This document shows, piece after piece, positions 26,068 to 32,934 of a stretch of DNA of 32,934 nucleotides. The position numbers were made by a program, and so were the translations under genes. The notes below the pieces were generated by a model, which saw nothing but the letters and a program-made list of their open reading frames with translations, did not search any database and was not told the DNA's origin. This DNA is from Candidatus Cloacimonadota bacterium (GTDB lineage Bacteria > Cloacimonadota > Cloacimonadia > Cloacimonadales > Cloacimonadaceae). Each line of letters starts with the position of its first letter. Positions within the stretch are counted from its first letter, which is position 1. The DNA is taken from NCBI GenBank assembly GCA_012839325.1, contig DUNQ01000104.1, forward strand, positions 1-32,934. Direction: 5' to 3'.

Positions 26068-26161
26068 TCCCCACCTTATTATAAGTATATTCAGCCCGCT
26101 TTCTAATATCGCCTGAGACCTCCATCGCCCGTTCAGACAAATAACTCCAAGCCCTTCAAAC

Positions 26162-28072
26162 TCACGCCCGCGGATGCTTATAATCTATCACCAATACCGT
26201 GATATCATCCTTATATTTAGAATCGACTGCAAAGTCATGCACGCGACTTACTATCGCCCTCGCAGTGTTTTCCGGGTTTGAATAGAGCAAGGCTGAAAGC
26301 ACTTCTTCCAATCCGCCCAGCCCAAAGAACTCATCCTCTTTACTCATCGCCTCGGTCACTCCATCGGTGAAGATAATGATCTCATCGCCCACGTTCAACC
26401 TTATCTCTTCCGAGCCGATATTGAGATCTTCAAAGATGCCCAAAGCGGTGGAATGGGTCTCGGAATACTTCTCTAAAACACCGTCTAACTTACGGATATA
26501 CAGTGGCATATGCCCTGCATTCGTATATTGCAAGATCCCCGTTTTCAGATCTATTATGCCCAAAAGCGCGGTGATGAAATTCGCCTCGATATCCGTCTTG
26601 CAGAGGAAGCTATTCAACTCGCGCAAAAGCTCATTACTCTTTGTGTAGAAAGGCGCTAAGGAAGGCAGAAGAGTGGATGCCATGGTCATGGTCATCGCGG
26701 CGCCTATACCCGTACCCACAACGTCAGCGATCACAAAGCAAAAGCGATCTTCATCTATCATAAAATAGTCGTAAAGATCACCGCCAACATCCCCCGCAGG
26801 CTCAAGTATGCCATAAGCGCGCAGCTCTTTGATGCCAATGGGATGATCGGTATTATCGGGAATAAGCTTGCTTTGTATCTCTCCCGCATAGATCACATCG
26901 CCGCGCATCTTCTCCTTTTCATAAGTAGTGATATCAAGGCTTTGGATATAATCGAGCAATGATTCCTGCATAAAGCGGAAGGATTGCGATAGAGTGGCGA
27001 CCTCGAGCCCGGCAACCGAATCGGGAATCCTGGTGTCAAACTCACCGCCGCCAATACGCAGAGCCGCCTCGGACAACTCACGCAGAGGCTTGGTGAGAGC
27101 ATGCGCACGGCTATAGATAATCAGCGCCACTATCAAAAAGAGCAGGATTGCAGAAAAAGTATTGGTGAGCAACACTATGCGCATATCTTTATAAAGCACA
27201 TCGTTCTTCATGGAAATGCCCACCGACCAACCGTTGGTCTCAAGCGCTTGATAATAAATATGCCTGCTATTAACGATATTACTGCCTCTTATGCGGAAAA
27301 AACCCGTTTCGCCGGAGATCATCTTATGCCCAAGTTCCCGCAGCTTGGGTTCATTATATTCATCCGCCAAGCTAAATAGGCTTTGATTCATGATCAGACT
27401 CATATCGTTATGGGCAACGATCGTGCCGTTTGCAGAGACGAGGAAACTATTGCCTCCTTGCAGGCATTCACTGTCTATGATGAGGCGTTGCAACTCTTTG
27501 AGGTTCACATCTATGCTTACTATGCCTCTTACGCCCTCGGTTTGATATGGAGCGGAATAGCTGATGATAAGCTCGCCCGAACCGCTGGAATCCACCCAAG
27601 GCTCTGTCCAATAGGGCTTATTCAGCATCAAAGGAATCTGAAACCAATCTTCATAGAAGTAGTTTGCATCACGGATGACATTTACTCTCAGCCCATCTTC
27701 TTCTTTGAAAAAGACTCTTGCGCTGAGATGATCGGCATGGCTTTCTGCCAGGGCGATGCTATGAATATGTTTATCTTTCTTGATTGCAACCGAGATCAGG
27801 CCTTCCAGTTCTTCGTTGTCCAAATCGAGTGCAGAAAGCGAGAAGCACATCATCTCAAGACTGTTTTCCACATGGCTTAATATACCGTCGATGAGATAGA
27901 TACGCTCATGAGCGAGATGCTTCATATTCTCTAATTGAGATTTACTTATACGACCGCTGAAAAGAATCTGCGTGAGCGTAGTGACGACAATGAATGCCAC
28001 CAGCGTGAGCACAAACACATAGGTTATCAATTGATAAGCGAGGGTTTTATCTTCTCTGCTACTCTTAATCAC
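26162..28072 (-). CDS. Membrane Cache-HAMP-SpoIIE (PP2C-type) serine phosphatase
   Basis: 636 residues. One membrane segment near the start (YVFVLTLVAFIVVTTL), an extracytoplasmic double-Cache-type sensor (about 45-285; YWTEPWVD and YSAPYQ are typical), a second membrane segment, a HAMP linker (LTKPLRELSEAALRIGGGEF), then a SpoIIE phosphatase. Phosphatase metal motifs are DVGGDLYDYF, IADVVGTGIGAAM, FTDGVTEAM and the final DDITVLVID. Such proteins dephosphorylate anti-anti-sigma partners. I start it at GTG 28072, with GAGGAG ten bases upstream and an 8-base overlap of the lipoprotein gene; TTG at 28090 has no ribosome site. No STAS or anti-sigma gene is in the window apart from the distant hydrogenase-operon ATPase. 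Confidence 0.92.
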   Translation of the reverse strand: MIKSSREDKTLAYQLITYVFVLTLVAFIVVTTLTQILFSGRISKSQLENMKHLAHERIYLIDGILSHVENSLEMMCFSLSALDLDNEELEGLISVAIKKDKHIHSIALAESHADHLSARVFFKEEDGLRVNVIRDANYFYEDWFQIPLMLNKPYWTEPWVDSSGSGELIISYSAPYQTEGVRGIVSIDVNLKELQRLIIDSECLQGGNSFLVSANGTIVAHNDMSLIMNQSLFSLADEYNEPKLRELGHKMISGETGFFRIRGSNIVNSRHIYYQALETNGWSVGISMKNDVLYKDMRIVLLTNTFSAILLFLIVALIIYSRAHALTKPLRELSEAALRIGGGEFDTRIPDSVAGLEVATLSQSFRFMQESLLDYIQSLDITTYEKEKMRGDVIYAGEIQSKLIPDNTDHPIGIKELRAYGILEPAGDVGGDLYDYFMIDEDRFCFVIADVVGTGIGAAMTMTMASTLLPSLAPFYTKSNELLRELNSFLCKTDIEANFITALLGIIDLKTGILQYTNAGHMPLYIRKLDGVLEKYSETHSTALGIFEDLNIGSEEIRLNVGDEIIIFTDGVTEAMSKEDEFFGLGGLEEVLSALLYSNPENTARAIVSRVHDFAVDSKYKDDITVLVIDYKHPRA

Positions 28073-29084
28073 CGGGACAAAACTCCTCAAATGAATATGC
28101 CTTTACCGGCAGATAAAATTCCTGCAAAAGGCTCACAGCCCGCAAGTAATCCTGTTTATTCAGCTTACCCGGAATTCTATCCGGCAAGAGAATCAGCTTT
28201 CTCATCTCATTGAACATCCATTTTTGATGACTGCGGCTCGCCGGGATGCTTTCCTTGCGCATGAGTGTCATAACGAGATCCAAAGCCTCCTCAGGATGCG
28301 CGAAGGCATAGTGCCAGCCATCCATGGTGGCAGATACAAATCTCTTGCAGATATCACTGTGCTGGTCATAAAACTCTTTTGTAACAAAGAAGCCATCATC
28401 GGGAATATTGCAACCCAGTTCGCTGAGATCTGCTATGAAGAGATCCTCCTCTTTCAGCCCGGCTTGCAGCATTTGATTGTACTCATTAAAGCGCATCACG
28501 TTGATCACTTCTATCGCATTGCTGGTAAAGAGATTAATAGACCAATTTACGGGAACGATCTCCATATCCAGATTCTCTTTTGCCAGGAAGATACGCGAGA
28601 CATAGTGAGAGGCAGTGCGCCAAAGACCTATCTTTTTGCCGTTGAAATCTTCGATGGAATTGATGCCGCGGCTTCTTTTGCCTATGAGCAGCTGCGAACT
28701 CTTTTGGGAGATCTGCCCGATATTGACCACCTTCAAGCCATTCTTATTTTCCATGATTCCGCTTAAGATATCCATCTGCGCAATATCGGTATTCTTATTA
28801 TACAAAGTGCTGAATACGAGGCTATCCGCCGTGTGCGGCTGTATTCTGAGATCAATGCCATATTGACGATAAAAGTCTTTATCCATCGCCATATAGACGC
28901 CTGCAAATTGCGCTTGAGGATGCCACTTCTGGCGGTATCTGAGGACGAAGAGATCATTAGTGGGCACAGCGCTTTCAGACTGATAAAAGTCAGAGTAATC
29001 CCCCTCTCGCTTAGATCTGCAAGCAGGGATTGCAAGCAACAGAGCAAGCACAAGATACATCAGCGTCAATCTCAAAAAGCGCAT
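28065..29084 (-). CDS. THI5/NMT1-like substrate-binding lipoprotein
   Basis: 339 residues from the ATG at 29084, which has AGAGGTGA just upstream; longer in-frame starts lack a ribosome site and would bury the signal peptide. The signal peptide MRFLRLTLMYLVLALLLAIP ends at a lipobox cysteine (AIPAC). The mature part is a periplasmic binding protein of the THI5/NMT1 type: KWHPQAQFAGVYMAMDKDFY, later GKKIGLWR and DDGFFVTKEFYDQ. Relatives bind pyrimidine, thiamine-precursor or sulfonate-like ligands. No ABC permease or ATPase gene is adjacent. It overlaps the phosphatase gene instead, suggesting it presents a ligand to that sensor (inference). Confidence 0.88.
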   Translation of the reverse strand: MRFLRLTLMYLVLALLLAIPACRSKREGDYSDFYQSESAVPTNDLFVLRYRQKWHPQAQFAGVYMAMDKDFYRQYGIDLRIQPHTADSLVFSTLYNKNTDIAQMDILSGIMENKNGLKVVNIGQISQKSSQLLIGKRSRGINSIEDFNGKKIGLWRTASHYVSRIFLAKENLDMEIVPVNWSINLFTSNAIEVINVMRFNEYNQMLQAGLKEEDLFIADLSELGCNIPDDGFFVTKEFYDQHSDICKRFVSATMDGWHYAFAHPEEALDLVMTLMRKESIPASRSHQKWMFNEMRKLILLPDRIPGKLNKQDYLRAVSLLQEFYLPVKAYSFEEFCPGD

Positions 29085-29123
29085 TTTCACCTCTAATGAT
29101 AAAGCTCTCACAATTGTCCTTAT

Positions 29124-29155
29124 ATTATTATATTTACGATCTGAAATATAATAAT
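29124..29155 (-). promoter_or_regulatory. AT-rich palindrome upstream of the lipoprotein-phosphatase pair
   Basis: A perfect 12-bp inverted repeat, ATTATTATATTT (29124-29135) and AAATATAATAAT (29144-29155), with an 8-base centre, 40 bases upstream of the lipoprotein ATG. Each arm contains TATAAT on one strand, so it may combine a -10 element with an operator. I see no classic -35. Confidence 0.4.
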
Positions 29156-29236
29156 TACAAGAATTATTCAATGCCTAATACTTGGCAACCTTAAATTGAT
29201 GCTTTTCGCGCTTTTAGTAGTGGATATATTTCCACT

Positions 29237-30328
29237 TCAATTGTCGTCGAGCTTACTGAGCAGATGAGAAACCGCATAAGCTACGGGTGTCTCACCTTTT
29301 GCAACCTGCTTTCTGAGTTGCGGCAAGTCAGCCTTTATCACCTCGTTGTTGAAGAATTTATCCAAGACAGCCTCGCCCAAGAGCTCTTCAAACCAATCGG
29401 CGGTCTGCTCTTTTCTTCTTTGCTCGAAGAAGCCGGATTCACCGGTATTCTTCCTGAATTCCCCTATTCTTTCCCAGATGAGATCCAAGCCCGTCCTCAT
29501 CTTTGCAGAGCAAGTATGCGCCGTGGTATCCCAGCCTTTGGTGGCATTACGCAGATAGTGCAGCGCATTGTTATATTCCCTGGCTGCGGCTTCGGCGCGT
29601 AAGATATTGTCCCCATCGGCTTTATTGACCACGATGAGATCGGCAAGCTCCATTATGCCCTTCTTGATTCCCTGCAATTCATCCCCCGCTCCCGCGATTT
29701 GCATGAGCAAGAAGAAATCCACCATAGAGCGCACGGTGGTCTCGCTTTGCCCAACTCCCACGGTTTCGATGAGAATGACATCATATCCCGCAGCTTCACA
29801 GAGGACAATGCTTTCCCGCGTCTTTCTCGCCACGCCGCCCAATATACCCGAACTGGGCGAAGGACGGATGAAGCTCATGGGCTCCTTGGAAAGCTCTTCC
29901 ATGCGAGTTTTATCCCCCAATATGCTCCCGCGTGAGAGCGTGGAAGATGGATCAATGGCAAGCACAGCCACCTTTTTACCCTGCCCGATGAGATACATCC
30001 CAAAGCTTTCGATGAAGCTACTTTTGCCCACTCCCGGCACACCGGTGATGCCGATGCGCAAGGATTTTCCTGAATGTGGCAGGAGCCTCCTAAGAAGCTC
30101 CTGCGCGATCTTAAAGTGTTTTTCGGAATTACTCTCAATGAGCGTGATAGCTCTCGACAAAAGGGTTCTATCGCCCTTTAACACCCCTTCCATGAGGGCA
30201 TCGACATCCCATGTGCGCCGCTTGCGCTTTCTATGGGGCGCCTTTGGAGGCTCTTTGCTCACCACGATGGATGTGGCAAAACCTTCACCACCACCATCCG
30301 GAGTCCATTCCGGCTTTCTTTTATTCAT
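29237..30328 (-). CDS. meaB: MeaB-type GTPase, methylmalonyl-CoA mutase chaperone
   Basis: G3E-family GTPase that loads and protects the cobalamin cofactor of methylmalonyl-CoA mutase (363 residues). P-loop GVPGVGKS (96-103), [20 protein letters not shown] (switch region), ETVGVGQSE (G3) and VVNKADGD (G4). The ~40-residue basic N-terminal extension ([10 protein letters not shown]) is longer than in many MeaB proteins. I take the ATG at 30328, which overlaps the mutB stop by eight bases, so the chaperone is translationally coupled to its client. A short hairpin (GTGGA/TCCAC) lies just downstream of the stop but lacks a T-run. Confidence 0.95.
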   Translation of the reverse strand: MNKRKPEWTPDGGGEGFATSIVVSKEPPKAPHRKRKRRTWDVDALMEGVLKGDRTLLSRAITLIESNSEKHFKIAQELLRRLLPHSGKSLRIGITGVPGVGKSSFIESFGMYLIGQGKKVAVLAIDPSSTLSRGSILGDKTRMEELSKEPMSFIRPSPSSGILGGVARKTRESIVLCEAAGYDVILIETVGVGQSETTVRSMVDFFLLMQIAGAGDELQGIKKGIMELADLIVVNKADGDNILRAEAAAREYNNALHYLRNATKGWDTTAHTCSAKMRTGLDLIWERIGEFRKNTGESGFFEQRRKEQTADWFEELLGEAVLDKFFNNEVIKADLPQLRKQVAKGETPVAYAVSHLLSKLDDN

Positions 30329-32459
30329 AATCTTCAATCAATTGGCTGAGAATCTCAGTAGCTGCCTGAGGCAGATGAGTTCCCGGTCCAAAGATGGCTG
30401 CGGCTCCATGTTCATAGAGATATTCATAGTCCGCCTGAGGGATCACTCCGCCCACGATGACCATGATATCTTCTCTATCCAGCTTTTTGAGCTCTTCAAT
30501 TAGCTGAGGCAGGAGCGTCTTATGCCCCGCCGCGAGCGAGCTCATTCCGATGATATGAACGTCGTTTTCCACCGCCTGACGAGCTGTCTCATCCGGAGTT
30601 TGGAACAAGGGACCCACGTCCACGTCAAAGCCCATATCTGCATAGGCAGTTGCAACCACTTTTGCGCCGCGATCGTGTCCGTCTTGCCCCATTTTGGCAA
30701 CGAGGATACGAGGCCTGCGTCCTTCCAATTCACTGAATCTATCCGTTAGAGCACGAACTTTTTCAATATCATCCATATTTGCATACTCCCCGCTATACAC
30801 GTTACTGATTAGCTTGATTTGCGCTTGATGGCGTCCGAAAGCCTTTTCCATTGCGTCTGAAATCTCGCCGAGGGTGGCTCTCTCGCGTGCGGCATCTATA
30901 GCCAGTTCGAGGAGGTTCCCGTCCTTGCTTTCAGCAGCTTTAGTAAGCGCATCCAGGGTTCTTTTCACGTTCTCTTCATTACGCTCTTTGCGCAACTGAT
31001 CAAGACGAGCCAGCTGAGCCACTCTAACCGCCGTGTTATCGACTTCAAGGGTTTCGATGGGTTCTTCTTTTTCGAGGCGATATTTATTCACGCCCACGAT
31101 TGCTTCCGCACCGCTATCGATGAGAGCTTGGCGACGAGCCGCCGCTTCTTCGATGCGCATCTTAGGCAGTCCGTTTTGGATTGCTTTTGCCATTCCGCCC
31201 AAGCCTTCCACTTCCGTAATGTGTTCCCAGGCTCTGTGCATGAGATCGTTTGTGAGGGATTCCACGTAGTAGGATCCCGCCCAAGGATCTATCACGTTGC
31301 AGATGCCGGTTTCGTGTTGCAGATAGAGCTGAGTATTACGCGCGATGCGAGCCGAGAAATCCGTAGGCAAGGCAATCGCCTCATCCAAAGAGTTCGTATG
31401 CAAGCTCTGCGTGTGTCCCATCACCGCTGCGAGGCCTTCGATACAGGTTCGGGCAACGTTGTTATAAGGATCCTGCTCGGTGAGGCTCCACCCGGATGTC
31501 TGAGAGTGAGTTCTCAGCGCCATAGACTTAGGATTCTTAGGATCAAAAGACTTGATAATCTTTGCCCAGAGCATCCTTGCACTACGCAGTTTCGCCACTT
31601 CCATGAAGTAGTTCATCCCCTCTGCCCAGAAGAAGGACAGACGAGGCGCAAAGACATCAATATCGATTCCCGCATCAATTCCCGTGCGAACATATTCCAA
31701 CCCGTCGGCAAGAGTGTAAGCCATTTCCAGATCAGCCGTTGCGCCCGCTTCATGCATGTGATATCCGGAGATACTGATGCTATTGAATCGCGGCATATTC
31801 TTCGAGGTATATTCAAAGATATCGGCGATGATGCGCATGGACGATTCCGGCGGATAGATATATGTATTTCTCACCATATATTCTTTGAGGATATCGTTTT
31901 GGATGGTGCCATTGAGCTGATGCGGCTTCATGCCCTGCTCTTCGGCAGCAACGATGTAGAACGCCATAATCGGGATCACGGCACCGTTCATCGTCATCGA
32001 AACGCTCATCTGATCCAGCGGAATCTTATCAAAGAGAATCTTCATATCCAGGATGCTGTCCACAGCCACGCCGGCTTTACCCACGTCGCCGATCACTCTG
32101 GGATGATCCGAGTCATAACCGCGATGAGTGGCGAGGTCAAAGGCTATCGAGAGCCCTTTCTGACCCATTGCGAGGTTGCGGCGATAGAAGGCATTGCTTT
32201 CCTCAGCCGTGCTGAAGCCCGCGTATTGGCGGATTGTCCAAGGTCTTTGCACATACATGCTGCCATAAGGCCCGCGCAGATATGGCGCTATCCCGCTGAG
32301 ATAGTCCAGATGCTGCAAGTCTTTTAGATCTTCATGGCGATATATTGCTTTCACATCTATTTTTTCATTGGTATGCCAAATGTTTTTCACATCTGTTTTG
32401 GAGGGATTTACTCCGGCTTTGGCAAAGTCAGGTTTGATTTTCGTAAAGTCTGTTTTCAT
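30321..32459 (-). CDS. mutB: Methylmalonyl-CoA mutase, large (catalytic) subunit
   Basis: Adenosylcobalamin-dependent interconversion of succinyl-CoA and (R)-methylmalonyl-CoA in propionate metabolism (712 residues, full length). The substrate barrel shows [32 protein letters not shown], and HMHEAGAT further on. The C-terminal B12 domain has the base-off motif DxHxxG: D593, H595 and G598 in [10 protein letters not shown], then [12 protein letters not shown] and IVGGVIP. It overlaps mutA as ATGA and meaB by eight bases, forming a mutA-mutB-meaB operon. No epimerase or carboxylase gene is in view. Confidence 0.97.
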   Translation of the reverse strand: MKTDFTKIKPDFAKAGVNPSKTDVKNIWHTNEKIDVKAIYRHEDLKDLQHLDYLSGIAPYLRGPYGSMYVQRPWTIRQYAGFSTAEESNAFYRRNLAMGQKGLSIAFDLATHRGYDSDHPRVIGDVGKAGVAVDSILDMKILFDKIPLDQMSVSMTMNGAVIPIMAFYIVAAEEQGMKPHQLNGTIQNDILKEYMVRNTYIYPPESSMRIIADIFEYTSKNMPRFNSISISGYHMHEAGATADLEMAYTLADGLEYVRTGIDAGIDIDVFAPRLSFFWAEGMNYFMEVAKLRSARMLWAKIIKSFDPKNPKSMALRTHSQTSGWSLTEQDPYNNVARTCIEGLAAVMGHTQSLHTNSLDEAIALPTDFSARIARNTQLYLQHETGICNVIDPWAGSYYVESLTNDLMHRAWEHITEVEGLGGMAKAIQNGLPKMRIEEAAARRQALIDSGAEAIVGVNKYRLEKEEPIETLEVDNTAVRVAQLARLDQLRKERNEENVKRTLDALTKAAESKDGNLLELAIDAARERATLGEISDAMEKAFGRHQAQIKLISNVYSGEYANMDDIEKVRALTDRFSELEGRRPRILVAKMGQDGHDRGAKVVATAYADMGFDVDVGPLFQTPDETARQAVENDVHIIGMSSLAAGHKTLLPQLIEELKKLDREDIMVIVGGVIPQADYEYLYEHGAAAIFGPGTHLPQAATEILSQLIEDYE

Positions 32460-32934
32460 CGGATCACCTCCATTTTTTGGGCAAGCTCGAAGAGCGTATC
32501 ATAAGCATTGGCTCTGATATGGATGAAGAAATCTATGCCGTTTTCCTGATATTCCTCAATCTTATCCTGCGGATACCCCGCCAATATCATGATTGCCGGC
32601 TTGATCTCATTGCAAAGCGGAGCTACGAGCTTCTCATAATTGTCATCGGTAGAGCAAATGCAGAAGGCATCCACCCCGGCTTTCTTTGCGGCGGACACTG
32701 CTTCATCCACAGACATGAAAGCCTTATCGGCGATCACATCGAAGCCTGCCATCTGGAAAAAGCCCAGTGAGAAATCTGCCCTTGCCTTATATTCGCCAAC
32801 CGTGCCCATGTTCAAAAGCATGATCTTCGGAGCCTTTGCGCTAACCATGGCGCGAAGCTCTTCCACCTGCTCAAGCAACCTGATGGGCTTGATGGGACCA
32901 TGATCCAAAAGCATCATATTATCTTGCGCTTCAA
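32456..32934 (-). CDS. mutA: Methylmalonyl-CoA mutase, small subunit (3' part, cut by window edge)
   Basis: The C-terminal ~158 residues of the small subunit. The frame is open to the last base, so internal ATGs near 32917 are not the start. The visible part is the degenerate B12-binding domain, with [14 protein letters not shown] where the large subunit has the DxHxxG segment. The histidine ligand is absent, as expected for the non-catalytic subunit. FFQMAGFDV and [10 protein letters not shown] are typical. Its TGA overlaps the mutB ATG, giving coupled synthesis of the heterodimer. Confidence 0.93.
   Translation of the reverse strand, partial: EAQDNMMLLDHGPIKPIRLLEQVEELRAMVSAKAPKIMLLNMGTVGEYKARADFSLGFFQMAGFDVIADKAFMSVDEAVSAAKKAGVDAFCICSTDDNYEKLVAPLCNEIKPAIMILAGYPQDKIEEYQENGIDFFIHIRANAYDTLFELAQKMEVIR

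Noticed and set aside
26068-26161. Terminator between the convergent alanine racemase and phosphatase genes
   Set aside because: I found no stem of useful length followed by a T-run on either strand in this 94-base gap.
31128-32327. A 399-codon open frame on the plus strand opposite mutB
   Set aside because: It is antisense to methylmalonyl-CoA mutase and low-complexity in His/Arg/Phe, with no start signal. It is a shadow frame.

Overview
The window looks like a chromosomal contig from an uncultured fermentative or syntrophic anaerobe. The gene set points to a Candidatus Cloacimonas-type organism (Cloacimonadota): an NADH-linked trimeric [FeFe]-hydrogenase operon, methylmalonyl-CoA mutase (mutA-mutB) with its G-protein chaperone meaB, a pyrophosphate-type phosphofructokinase, a DUF2851 protein and a PIN-PhoH protein. 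This taxonomic call is inferred from gene content and was not searched. Coding density is high and ATGA/TGATG-type overlaps are common. I see no phage, insertion sequence, CRISPR or integrase.

Layout. Positions 1-286 hold the tail of a LolA-like gene distorted by a perfect 79-bp inverted repeat, probably a contig-end chimera. Positions 398-6031 (minus strand) are the hydrogenase operon, in transcription order: DRTGG-like protein, hydC (NuoE type), histidine-kinase-type ATPase, a ferredoxin-like protein that has lost all its cysteines, hydB (NuoF type), a 46-codon gene resembling the end of the NuoF cluster domain, and hydA, ending in a clear terminator. A 459-bp gap (6013-6471) carries a structured repeat element. 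Positions 6472-9278 (minus) hold a membrane GT2 glycosyltransferase and dnaX. PPi-phosphofructokinase (plus) converges on a GH13 enzyme and uvrA (minus) at a shared terminator. A second copy of the structured repeat lies at 15913-16007.

Positions 16128-20101 (plus) are a tight queC-asparaginase-GT4-GT4 run. Then come rpsT, mtgA, a DUF2851 gene, a tRNA-Leu(CAG), PIN-PhoH and an alanine racemase with a long extra C-terminal region. On the minus strand, 26162-29084 is an overlapping pair: a THI5/NMT1-like lipoprotein and a Cache-HAMP-SpoIIE phosphatase. Positions 29237-32934 are meaB, mutB and the 3' part of mutA.

How it fits together: mutA/mutB/meaB interconvert succinyl-CoA and methylmalonyl-CoA in propionate metabolism. 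The HydABC complex can dispose of NADH (and probably reduced ferredoxin) electrons as H2. PPi-PFK and the GH13 enzyme serve glycogen or glucan and sugar flux. The most noteworthy signals are the accessory proteins of the hydrogenase operon, the paired structured intergenic repeats, the lipoprotein-phosphatase pair, and the alanine racemase fusion.
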